Source: Solirubrobacteraceae bacterium
GTDB taxonomy: Bacteria > Actinomycetota > Thermoleophilia > Solirubrobacterales > Solirubrobacteraceae
DNA: 64,000 nt
Assembly (NCBI GenBank): GCA_017882375.1
Contig: JADGPP010000004.1
Location: 1 to 64,000, forward strand
Direction: 5' to 3'
The notes beneath the pieces are model-generated. The model ran no database searches and was not told the origin of the DNA. It saw only the letters and a program-made list of their open reading frames with translations. This document shows, piece after piece, positions 45,737 to 52,372 of this stretch. Within the stretch, counting starts at the first letter, position 1, and each line of letters begins with the position of its first letter. A program made the translations under genes and the position numbers.

Positions 45737-45779
45737 GCGCCCGGCAAGATTCGAACTTGCGACCTCTCGCTCCGGAGGC
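45737..45779. repeat. att repeat 1, 43-bp copy of the tRNA-Arg 3' half
   Basis: GCGCCCGGCAAGATTCGAAC continuing through GGAGGC is identical over 43 bases to 53798-53840 inside the tRNA-Arg gene. It marks the far end of the inner element. Confidence 0.85.
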
Positions 45780-45800
45780 ACGGGGCCGAGAGCGCCCGAA

Positions 45801-45911
45801 CGGCGCAATCCCGCATGGGGATCGGGATTGCCGTATGACGTCGGTGGCGCGAGACTCTCGGCGGATTGCAGCGATTTGCGGACGATTCAGGGCGAAGTGG
45901 CAGCGCTGCCA
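45801..45911. other. Left-end module of element B: hairpin, CGGACGATT, palindrome
   Basis: After att repeat 1 come CAATCCC (45806-45812) and GGGATTG (45824-45830) as a hairpin, CGGACGATT at 45879-45887, and the 14-bp palindrome TGGCAGCGCTGCCA at 45898-45911. The same order with similar sequences follows att repeat 2. It may hold integrase arm sites or an excision regulator site. No gene is evident between 45780 and 46000. Confidence 0.5.
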
Positions 45912-46000
45912 TTTCGACGTCGTGGCCAGCCATCGCTTAGCGGCGTCGCGGTTGGGCTGGCGTGGGGTCCCATCCGAGCGGAAGGCCATCCTGACTCGCT

Positions 46001-46315
46001 GTGGAGGATGAGCCAACCGTCGGCGAGACGACCGATCCTGAGTCCAGAGGGGTTGTTCTGCTCGATGCCGTCTGGCGCGGGAAGATCGTCCGCGACCATC
46101 CCGAGGTCGCGTCTTACCTGCGCGAGATCCTGCGGGCCGTCGCCGCGCCTGATCATGTCGGCCCCGATCCGACCTTCAAAGCGCGCACCCGCTATTACGC
46201 TCGTGGCGTCGGGCCGAGCCGCTGGCTGATGGTGGTCGTAAGCTATGAGCAGACGCCAGCGCGGATCGTGTCGGCGTTCGCCAACCGGAAGGACCCCAGA
46301 TCATGGAGCGCGTGA
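46001..46315 (+). CDS. Small BECR/DUF4258-like candidate toxin
   Basis: This protein is up to 104 aa long. The core RDHPEVASYLREILRAVAAPDHVGPDP then RTRYYARGVGPSRWLMVVVSYEQTPARIVSAFANRKDP has the layout of small RelE/BECR-fold or DUF4258 toxins: an N-terminal helix with His, then strands ending in IVSAF. GTG 46001 is the track start; the N-terminal about 20 residues may not be translated. It overlaps a DUF2283 gene, the usual partner of DUF4258-type proteins, so a toxin-antitoxin function is likely but unproven. Confidence 0.6.
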   Translation: MEDEPTVGETTDPESRGVVLLDAVWRGKIVRDHPEVASYLREILRAVAAPDHVGPDPTFKARTRYYARGVGPSRWLMVVVSYEQTPARIVSAFANRKDPRSWSA

Positions 46316-46590
46316 ACATCACGATCGGGCCCCTGAGCTTCGATCACGCCGACTACGACTCTGATAACGACGTGCTCTATCTGCACGTCGGCGAGCCGCA
46401 GCCAGGGGAGGGCGAGGAGACGCCCGAGGGCCATGTCGTTCGCTACGCCCCCGGAACGAGCCGCATCGTTGGCCTTACTGTTCTGGGAGCCCGCGAGATC
46501 CTTGACCGTTACGGACATCTGGCGGTCACGGTGCCGGAGACCGTGGAGACGACCGCTGAGCAGCTAGCTCCCGCGCTCGCTGCGGTCTAA
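46312..46590 (+). CDS. DUF2283 family protein, candidate antitoxin
   Basis: From GTG 46312 the protein has 92 aa; ATG 46303 would add three. The segment FDHADYDSDNDVLYLHVGEPQPGEGEETPEGHVVRYAPGTSRIVGLTVLGAREILDRYG is a clear DUF2283 (YuzE-like) domain. GTG 46312 overlaps the upstream stop as GTGA, the coupling typical of this genome. DUF2283 proteins are often found paired with small putative toxins. It ends 107 bases before the chimeric ORF. Confidence 0.75.
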   Translation: MNITIGPLSFDHADYDSDNDVLYLHVGEPQPGEGEETPEGHVVRYAPGTSRIVGLTVLGAREILDRYGHLAVTVPETVETTAEQLAPALAAV

Positions 46591-46697
46591 ACGCACTCTC
46601 CGTCGCTCTCGCCTGGACATCACGGGCCGGGTGCTCACAGCACGCGATTCGATTCCCCGGAACCCCGGCGTCCTCCGGAACGCATAGCGTCTCGTTC

Positions 46698-46910
46698 ATG
46701 GCAGGAGCCGAGTTCGTTCGAGCCGACCTTCACGTCCACACGTTTCGGGACGGGGATCGCGAGCCGAGCCCCGATTTGGACGAGATGGGGCACATCGACC
46801 CCGCGCTCGCACTGCGCGTGTATCGGCAGGCGATGCGGAGAGGGGATGGAGAGAAGGTGGCCCTGAAGGCGCTGGTGGAAGGTCTGCAACCCGGCAGGCA
46901 TCATGTGTAG
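46698..46910 (+). pseudogene. Chimeric ORF: PHP-domain N-terminus joined to an integrase C-terminus
   Basis: This is a 70-codon ORF. Residues 1-26 (AEFVRADLHVHTFRDGDREPSPD) look like the first strand of a PHP phosphoesterase with its DLHVHT metal motif. From residue 27 (LDEMGHIDPALALRVYRQAMRRG) it matches the catalytic tail of the integrase at 52696, including the GH and the nucleophilic Tyr. TAGCGT at 46685-46690 is placed for a near-leaderless start at 46698. It seems to be a deletion or recombination scar that fused two genes in frame; no function is expected. Confidence 0.7.
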
Positions 46911-48105
46911 CGACGGAGCGGTCCGGTAGCGCCATCATCGGGGACGCTGCGGATTGTTGATGTCGTGCGGAGTCTTGATCGCGAGGCATTCCTCCGCACA
47001 CCCGCATATGTGTCCAGTGGCATGGTCCCGAAGGGGGGTTCGTTTCCTTCCTCCTCTTCCTGGATGAAGGCTTCGGCTTCCGGGACCGTATCCAAGCGCA
47101 CCAAGTCGCCACCGTCGTCTAGGTACTCCGAGGCCGCCGCGCAAGCCATCGCCACGATCGAGTCTCGCACTGACTCCATTGTCTGAAAGCTGTAGAGCGT
47201 GTCATCGAGAAATCGCCCCGAGATGTGCATCTCTCCGGCCGCGATCTTGACAACAAACCCGACGACCTGTTCTCCGCGTGTCCGCAGTTCTGTGATTTCG
47301 CCGAAGCCCGCTGAATCGCAGCCAACGAACCCATGCAGATCGATGAGATGGATCAATACGACATCGCCCTCGATCAGCGCCAAGCGCTGAGCCTGTGCCA
47401 GGGGCCACACATGCGGCGGCGGCAACAGAGGGTTTGGCCTCTCGAGCAGGCGCAGATGCACGCCTATTCCGAGATGCCCTGGTCCGCGCGTGTGTGCCCG
47501 CATCACGTCGAGCGCGTCTTGGGCCGAGGTCGGGAGCGCCTCGTCGCCATCGCCCTGGATCGCGACCACAAGATCTGTCGGGCTCGCCACGACGACGCCC
47601 TCGCCTTGCTCTTGAAGCTCGGTGATCCCTTGCGTCCATGCTCGATGTAGTGAGGATGGCCGCCCGACTCGATCAGGCGCGGGCGCTCGGGATCGGTGCA
47701 GATGATCACGTCCGACACTCGCACGCAAGACGTCAGATCCGCGACGAGCGCGGGTTCTCCCGCTTCGCAGACCCTTTGCGCGATGGCCAGCGTCGCCGTG
47801 AACCCGGCCTGATTGTGCAGCGCGGGTGGGGCTGCCATGTTCTTCGCGAGCTGGCGGATCGCGTAAGGGTGGAGAAGCCTCCACGCGAGAGCGTCACCGA
47901 AGAGGCGCAAGAGTCTCAGATGCTCGCGCTCAGGCGACTCCCGATCCGCGAACGCAGTCGGCTCCACGGCCACTATCTCATCGGCTAGGCGGCGCTGAAA
48001 CGCCCACAGGGCGTTGGCGTCATCGATCGCGTCAAAGGCGACTAGCAGCTCCTCGCGGACACCGCGCAACTCGGCTCCTCGGGTCTCGTTTGGCACAGAA
48101 AGCAC
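46901..48105 (-). pseudogene. Frameshifted hypothetical gene
   Basis: Two overlapping minus-strand frames read as one protein. The N-terminal part, from about GTG 48105/48096, runs through AFDAIDDANALWAFQRRLADEI and CTDPERPRLIESGGHPHYIEHG. A one-base shift near 47630 then leads into TELQEQGEGVVVASPTDLVVAIQGDGDE and down to a stop at 46901. Minus-strand TACCGT (48114-48109) could drive it. The total would be about 400 residues, with no recognised domain. Either the gene is broken or a sequencing error is present. Its end overlaps the chimeric ORF. Confidence 0.55.
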
Positions 48106-48253
48106 GGTACGGTACTGCTGTCCGGCCCCAGTGGCCGCTGAAGCGTCCGTACTGGCAGTCGGTGGCAGACGAGTGCTCAGACGACAGATTTTGGCGGCGC
48201 GCGCCCGATCCAACCGATCTCAAAACCCGCCAGTGAGCAGCCATTTACTCGAC

Positions 48254-48297
48254 GCGCCCGGCAAGATTCAAACTTGCGACCTCTCGCTCCGGAGGCG
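48254..48297. repeat. att repeat 2, 44-bp copy of the tRNA-Arg 3' half
   Basis: This copy is identical to 53798-53841 except for one G-to-A change (TTCAAAC instead of TTCGAAC, at 48270). It forms the junction between element B and element A. Confidence 0.85.
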
Positions 48298-48305
48298 CTG
48301 GGTTC

Positions 48306-48346
48306 ATAGGCCGGAATCCCGCACCAGCATTGGGATTTCGGCCTAT
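48306..48346. other. Left-end hairpin of element A
   Basis: ATAGGCCGGAATCCC (48306-48320) and GGGATTTCGGCCTAT (48332-48346) are 15-base arms with one G-T mismatch around an 11-base loop. CGGACGATT follows at 48386-48394. This parallels the module of element B. Confidence 0.55.
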
Positions 48347-48401
48347 TCGCCGCTGATCGTGGGCATCCGTCGTGTCCAGTGTTTCCGGACGATTTGGGAG
48401 G

Positions 48402-48426
48402 GTTTTGGCCAACGGTTGGCCAAAAC
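48402..48426. promoter_or_regulatory. 25-bp palindromic operator upstream of the HicB gene
   Basis: GTTTTGGCCAAC and GTTGGCCAAAAC are perfect 12-bp inverted arms around a single G. They overlap the -35 area of a promoter whose -10 is TATGAT (48446-48451). The position suits autorepression by the HicB-family protein encoded just downstream. Confidence 0.55.
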
Positions 48427-48458
48427 TCTGCCCTGACCCGATGCCTATGATGAAGGTG

Positions 48459-48704
48459 ATGCCTGAGCCTCAGAATCCGCATGTCAGCGTCCGCCACGAG
48501 GACGACGCGTTCTGGGCGACCGTGGAGCAGTTCCCCGGTGTGCTCGCGACGGGTGATGACCTCGACGAGCTGCGGGAGAGCCTGCAGGAAGGGATCGCGC
48601 TGTTGCTCGCGCGTCCGGGCGAGGAGCCTCCGGCGATGAGGTTGGGAGCGTTGCAGCTGGAGCCCGTCGCGATGAGCGCTGGCGCCGAGCTCGTCTACGC
48701 CTGA
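48459..48704 (+). CDS. HicB-family antitoxin, orphan
   Basis: This is an 81-aa protein with the HicB partial RNase H-like fold: VSVRHEDDAFWATVEQFPGVLATGDDLDELRESLQEGIALLLA. The ORF has several in-frame ATGs; TATGAT at 48446-48451 predicts +1 one base before ATG 48459, so that start is chosen. No HicA toxin is present upstream or downstream. No classical C-terminal DNA-binding domain is visible; the tail (LQLEPVAMSAGAELVYA) is short. A palindromic operator lies upstream. A 99-base fragment of a second copy lies at 49634. Confidence 0.75.
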   Translation: MPEPQNPHVSVRHEDDAFWATVEQFPGVLATGDDLDELRESLQEGIALLLARPGEEPPAMRLGALQLEPVAMSAGAELVYA

Positions 48705-48798
48705 CGTTTCTGCCGTGTCGGCCGCGTTGCCGCTCCACGTCTACGGCAGCACCGAGGGGTGGGGCTTGGGTGGCGCGGACGCTTGCCGGGACGGGACC

Positions 48799-48820
48799 TA
48801 GTATTGGCGTATGAAGGAGG
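48799..48820 (+). promoter_or_regulatory. Promoter with competing leaderless and SD-led starts
   Basis: TAGTAT (48799-48804) puts +1 exactly on ATG 48811. Fifteen bases on, in the same frame, ATG 48826 has a perfect AAGGAGG (48814-48820) at good spacing. Both starts could be used. Confidence 0.5.
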
Positions 48821-49092
48821 TGCCGATGGATCTGCCTGGTGCGGAGCTGGTGCGTGCGGGCCTTGACGATCTCGCCGCGGGAAGGGAGACCGAGGCGGGG
48901 CTGCTGGTGGCGGTTGCGGCACCGAGGCTGCGTGCGCTTGGCTACACCGTGCCCGCAGGTGGGGGGGAGGAGCCCTCGCACCGGCTGTATGAGCTGCTGG
49001 CCGGCGAGGAGGGAGCGCACAGTCGCTACAACGCGCTGATCGGCCGGGCGGTGAGCTTCGCGCGGGCGGCAGAGCATGCGTCCTCCCGTTGA
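48811..49092 (+). CDS. Small partner protein of a nucleotidyltransferase (candidate antitoxin)
   Basis: This is a protein of 93 aa (88 aa if translated from ATG 48826, which has the stronger ribosome-binding site). It is mainly helical, with DLPGAELVRAGLDDLAAGRETEAGLLVAVAAPRLRALGYTVP, and no recognised domain. It overlaps the next gene by 17 bases. In MenAT/AbiE-type systems a small protein is encoded directly ahead of a nucleotidyltransferase toxin, so an antitoxin role is likely by position. Confidence 0.6.
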   Translation: MKEVPMDLPGAELVRAGLDDLAAGRETEAGLLVAVAAPRLRALGYTVPAGGGEEPSHRLYELLAGEEGAHSRYNALIGRAVSFARAAEHASSR

Positions 49093-49606
49093 CGAGCAGC
49101 GGATCCGGCAGCTGGCGGACGAGCTCGCGAGCGTTGCGCACGCCCCGGTACGCGTCTATCTGACGGGTGGCTCGACGGCTGTAATCGAGGGGTGGCGGGC
49201 CTCCACGATCGATGTGGATCTGCGGTTCGAACCGGAGGGCGATGAGCTGCTCCGCGCGCTCCCAACGGTGAAGGAGCGGCTGGGGATCAACATCGAGCTG
49301 GCCTCCCCCCCGGATTTCATCCCGGAGCTCCCGGGATGGCGGGACCGCAGCCCGTTCCTGTTCCGCTCCGGGCACATCCAGGTGCATCATTTCGACCTGT
49401 ACTCCCAGGCGCTGTCGAAGATCGAGCGCGGCTTCGCCCAGGACCTCACCGACGTGCAGGCGATGATCTCCGACGGGCTGGTGGACCCCGTCAGGCTGCG
49501 CGGCTTCTACCAGCAGATCGAGCCGGAGCTGTTCCGCTACCCAGCGATCGACCCACCCGCGTTTCGCAGCAGAGTCGAGAGCGCGCTCGCCGACAGTCCG
49601 GGATGA
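49076..49606 (+). CDS. AbiEii/MenT-like nucleotidyltransferase
   Basis: This is a 176-aa protein of the nucleotidyltransferase fold used by AbiEii/MenT and DUF6036-type proteins. VYLTGGSTAVIEGWRASTIDVDLRFEP holds the GGS motif and the D-x-D metal pair; NIELASPPDFI may give the third carboxylate, and YSQALSKIERGFAQDLTDV the conserved basic segment. Such toxins add nucleotides to tRNA or to a target protein. It overlaps the upstream small gene and is in the island, consistent with a toxin-antitoxin or phage-defence pair. Confidence 0.72.
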   Translation: MRPPVDEQRIRQLADELASVAHAPVRVYLTGGSTAVIEGWRASTIDVDLRFEPEGDELLRALPTVKERLGINIELASPPDFIPELPGWRDRSPFLFRSGHIQVHHFDLYSQALSKIERGFAQDLTDVQAMISDGLVDPVRLRGFYQQIEPELFRYPAIDPPAFRSRVESALADSPG

Positions 49607-49633
49607 AGCTCGCGCGGACCGCCCGCTCCCGCG

Positions 49634-49732
49634 CTCGCCCGTCCGGGCGAGGAGCCACCGGGGGTGACGCTGGGAGCGTTGCACCTGGAGCCCGTCGCGA
49701 TGAGCGCTGGCGCCGAGCTCATCTACGCCTGA
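49634..49732 (+). pseudogene. Duplicated 3' fragment of a HicB gene
   Basis: These 99 bases match 48606-48704 with eight differences by my count. They would encode the same tail (LARPGEEPPGVTLGALHLEPVAM, ending in a TGA). No start or N-terminus is present. It suggests a second HicB gene was deleted, or that a rearrangement used this sequence. Confidence 0.75.
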
Positions 49733-49851
49733 CGGACGCACAGAGCGGCGAGCAGACCGTCCGGCGCTGACGGTGCGGGGTCAATCGGCGCGCCGCGCAG
49801 CCGTCGGTCAGTTCTTCCGTGCGATCTTGGACAGCGCATTACAGTGCGCCG

Positions 49852-50466
49852 ATGGTCCACGATTGCGAGGCGGAGGTTTGGCGGACCAAGGACGGGCGCG
49901 CGTGGCGTATCGGATGCCGCGCAGAGATTGCCTGGATTGACGAGAACACGCCCAGCGGGTTAGCGATCACGTCTGCGATTCCCCCGGTGTTCGAGGCCTA
50001 CGCCACCCTTGAGTTCCCTGGCAGCGGTGACCACGACTCCTCGTCGGAGCGCGAGGATCCCGACCGCCACAACGCCAGCGTGCTGAGCGTGCTCAGCGAG
50101 CACACGGCGGCGCAGCCGTGGTGGCTGGGCTATCTCGAGATAGGCGACGATACGGACGTTGTTTTCCGTGATGCGCCCAAGGTGAGGACGCGCATTGGAT
50201 GGGAGTACGTCCTGATCGAGGCGGGCCCTGAGCAGGCAGGTGTATGGCGCGAGGACGCGGACTGGAAGGGTGTTCTGCCAGACCTGATGTTCCCCGCCGA
50301 TCACTCGTGGCTCGTCTCGACCCTGTGGGACGACGACTGGACGTGCATTGGCGGGTCGAGGGAGCTGGTCGATGCGTTCCTGGCCCATCCCGACCTGAGA
50401 CACAGGGTTCGTGAGGTCGATCCATCGGACAGCGACGCGACCCCGCCCGGGCATACCGCAATATGA
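49852..50466 (+). CDS. Hypothetical protein of the island
   Basis: This is a 204-aa acidic, soluble protein, starting MVHDCEAEVWRTKDGRAWRIGC and rich in Trp (WWLGYLEIGDDTDVVF; STLWDDDWTCIGGSRELVDAFLAHPDLRHR). TACAGT at 49840-49845 places +1 exactly on ATG 49852, which supports both the gene and this start over 49819. I do not recognise the family. Its size, acidity and island context would fit an immunity or antitoxin-like protein, but nothing proves it. Confidence 0.6.
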   Translation: MVHDCEAEVWRTKDGRAWRIGCRAEIAWIDENTPSGLAITSAIPPVFEAYATLEFPGSGDHDSSSEREDPDRHNASVLSVLSEHTAAQPWWLGYLEIGDDTDVVFRDAPKVRTRIGWEYVLIEAGPEQAGVWREDADWKGVLPDLMFPADHSWLVSTLWDDDWTCIGGSRELVDAFLAHPDLRHRVREVDPSDSDATPPGHTAI

Positions 50467-50549
50467 CCGGTGCGGCGCGCTGACACCGCCCAAAGCACGG
50501 GTTTTTGGCGCGGCATGCCCGGCTGGTGTTAGGCGCCCATAATCCCGAT

Positions 50550-50765
50550 ATGGCGCGCCACACGCGACAGATCATCGGCGGCGCTGTCGCGTTCGTGGGC
50601 GGGATCATTCTGGGTCGCGCCAACGTCGCGCACGGCTCAGTCCATGACGCGCTCTTTGTGATCTCGTGGGCCGTCTATCTGTCCGGCATCGTGCTCTTCA
50701 TTGTCGGCCTAGTGGTTCATCCGGATAGTTCGTTGGCTTATGCCTCGAGTACCTTGCCGGTGTAG
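50550..50765 (+). CDS. Small two-helix membrane protein
   Basis: This is a 71-aa protein with two hydrophobic helices (IIGGAVAFVGGIILG and ALFVISWAVYLSGIVLFIVGLVV). CATAAT at 50538-50543 puts +1 exactly on ATG 50550, so the gene is probably expressed from a leaderless mRNA. The last about 12 residues (SSLAYASSTLPV) run into IS630-derived sequence, so the natural C-terminus may have been replaced by an insertion. Confidence 0.55.
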   Translation: MARHTRQIIGGAVAFVGGIILGRANVAHGSVHDALFVISWAVYLSGIVLFIVGLVVHPDSSLAYASSTLPV

Positions 50766-50890
50766 GTCCACTTGAAGGGTTTGGCGGTTTGGTTGTAGGT
50801 CTCGATGAAGGCGAGCATCTGCTCGGCGAGATCGTCTTCGCTGGTGAAGGTTCCGGCTCCGCTCGATCGTCCTCGCCGATCTCGATGCGC
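50738..50890 (-). pseudogene. Remnant of an IS630-family transposase C-terminus
   Basis: On the minus strand FTSEDDLAEQMLAFIETYNQTAKPF then KWTYTG is the conserved C-terminal end of IS630/Tc1-type DDE transposases. Upstream TIERS/R in another frame suggests a frameshift. The catalytic DDE part is missing and no terminal repeats are visible. From here to 51040 I see no other gene. Confidence 0.7.
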
Positions 50891-50999
50891 TTCGCCACAG
50901 CAGGCATACCAAACCCCGATCATCGCTGGACACCACCAGCAACCAGGTTCAGCAAAACCTACAAGACCCCTGCAACCACACGCGAATTAAGCGGATGAT

Positions 51000-51011
51000 C
51001 TACTATAGTAG
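51000..51011. promoter_or_regulatory. 12-bp palindrome CTACTATAGTAG
   Basis: This perfect palindrome lies 30 bases beyond the stop of the alpha/beta hydrolase. It shares TACTAT/ATAGTA with the hydrolase-TetR promoter region and may be a further TetR operator or a short terminator. Confidence 0.35.
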
Positions 51012-51040
51012 GTGTTCAGCCTGCACGCCGGTGGTCGCCA

Positions 51041-51736
51041 TCACAGCCCGAGGACCAGGTCGCGTACGGCCGCCGGCTGGGAGAGGAACGGGTGGTGGGC
51101 GGCGTCGAGTTCCACGACGCTGCCCGCGCGACCGGCGAACTCGCGTTGCAGCTCGGCGGGGGTGCCTCTGTCTTCGACGCAGACGATGTACGTCGAGGCT
51201 GTGTGCTGCCAGGCCGCTGACTGCACCGGCTGCTCGAGCACGTGCAAGCTCTGCCGGGCCGTCTTGTGCGTGGCCTCTCGCTGGATCTCCAGATCGCAGT
51301 CCTGCAGAAACGTCTCGGCCAGGGCGTCCGGCCGGACGGTGAACGTGCCGGCCTCGGGATCGATGGCGAGAAACGGGGCGGGCTCCTCCCCGCCGAACGA
51401 GGACAGGCTCTGCCCCAACTCCGGCAGGTAGCTGGACACAAGCAGCAGATGGTGCACGGTGCCGATGCCCGCAGCTGCCTCCGCGGTGACGATCCCGCCG
51501 TAACTATGGGCGACCACGACGGTTGGCTCGTCACTCGCAGTCAATACTTGCCGGACCGCAGCGACATCCTCGGCCAATCCAGGTCCTCCCGCACCCGTCG
51601 GCTCACCCGTCTCGCCGCAGCTCGGCAGGGCGGGCGCCTCGCTGGCGACGCCCCGCTCGGCCAGCAGCTCACCAGTTCGATGCCACCACCACGATCCGTC
51701 CTTGACGCATGCCCCATGCACGAAAACGACCCTCAT
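51041..51736 (-). CDS. Alpha/beta hydrolase
   Basis: This is a 231-aa esterase-like protein (232 aa from the tandem ATG at 51739). The oxyanion region is VVFVHGACVKDGSWWW, the nucleophile elbow is VVAHSYGGIVTAEA with Ser in GHSYG-like form (HSYGG), and the catalytic His is in LDAAHHPFLSQP. AGGAGG stands 8-9 bases upstream of ATG 51736. It is divergently transcribed from a TetR gene that probably represses it. Small hydrolases with this layout resemble salicylate esterase/MenH-like or antibiotic-inactivating esterases; the substrate is unknown. Confidence 0.85.
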   Translation of the reverse strand: MRVVFVHGACVKDGSWWWHRTGELLAERGVASEAPALPSCGETGEPTGAGGPGLAEDVAAVRQVLTASDEPTVVVAHSYGGIVTAEAAAGIGTVHHLLLVSSYLPELGQSLSSFGGEEPAPFLAIDPEAGTFTVRPDALAETFLQDCDLEIQREATHKTARQSLHVLEQPVQSAAWQHTASTYIVCVEDRGTPAELQREFAGRAGSVVELDAAHHPFLSQPAAVRDLVLGL

Positions 51737-51773
51737 CATGACCTCCTCGGTTGTTCCGATGTGCCGTCAGCAA

Positions 51774-51788
51774 TAGTAGACGTACTCT
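51774..51788. promoter_or_regulatory. Divergent promoter with dyad operator between hydrolase and TetR genes
   Basis: ATAGTA-GACG-TACTCT is a dyad. Its left half is the minus-strand -10 of the hydrolase (TACTAT) and its right half the plus-strand -10 of the TetR gene (TACTCT). A TetR dimer bound here would block both promoters. Confidence 0.45.
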
Positions 51789-51811
51789 TCGTTACGTGAA
51801 AAGATGACGCG

Positions 51812-52372
51812 ATGGGTAGGCACCGGCAACCGCAGATAAGGCAGCGGCTTCTCGACGCATGCACCGACTACGCGCTCGAGCACGGGCTCCCCGACCGGCT
51901 CGAGCCCCTGGCGACCGCCGCAGGCACCTCGAGCCGGATGCTGATTTACCACTTCGGGACGCGTGATGGACTGCTCCGCGAGATCCTCGGACAGGCCCGG
52001 CAACGCCAGGTCGAGGCCTTCACCGACCTCATACGCCTGCGACCCGAAGAGGCATACCCGGTGACTCTGGCCCGCGCGTGGTCCGCGATCTCCGGGCCCC
52101 CGGGCGAGCCCTACCTCCGTATGTTCACCCGGCTGCACGACACTGCGGGAGAACCACTCTGGCCCGGCTTCCGACGGACCGCGACCACCGACTGGCTCGC
52201 ACCGCTCGAGGACGGCCTGCGCAGCCTCGGGCGACCCGAGCTGGCCACCGTCGTACTCGCCGTCATCCGTGGCCTCCTCATGGACCTCGACGCAACCGGC
52301 GATACCGCACGCACGAACCAGGCCTTCGACGACTTCCTCACCACGATCGACAGCCCCCTCCGCTCCCAGTGA
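51812..52372 (+). CDS. TetR-family transcriptional regulator
   Basis: This is a 186-aa protein. The N-terminal helix-turn-helix covers about residues 8-55 (IRQRLLDACTDYALEHGLPDRLEPLATAAGTSSRMLIYHFGTRDGLLREIL). The remainder is the helical ligand-binding and dimer domain. It faces the alpha/beta hydrolase gene and likely controls it and itself in response to the hydrolase substrate. ATG 51812 has no clear ribosome-binding site. Confidence 0.88.
   Translation: MGRHRQPQIRQRLLDACTDYALEHGLPDRLEPLATAAGTSSRMLIYHFGTRDGLLREILGQARQRQVEAFTDLIRLRPEEAYPVTLARAWSAISGPPGEPYLRMFTRLHDTAGEPLWPGFRRTATTDWLAPLEDGLRSLGRPELATVVLAVIRGLLMDLDATGDTARTNQAFDDFLTTIDSPLRSQ

Larger units (their letters stand above)
45737..48297. 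mobile_element. Decayed integrative element B at tRNA-Arg
   Basis: The 2.5-kb segment is bounded by direct repeats 1 and 2 of the tRNA-Arg 3' half. It contains a left-end hairpin/palindrome module, a toxin-antitoxin-like pair, a chimeric ORF with the catalytic tail of an integrase, and a frameshifted hypothetical gene. It has no intact integrase, so it is probably immobile unless the neighbouring element's integrase acts on it. Confidence 0.65.

Noticed and set aside
48177-48497. Possible upstream integrase extension across att2
   Set aside because: In the frame that would join the integrase, the att2 copy carries a TGA created by its single base change, so no extension is possible with this copy.
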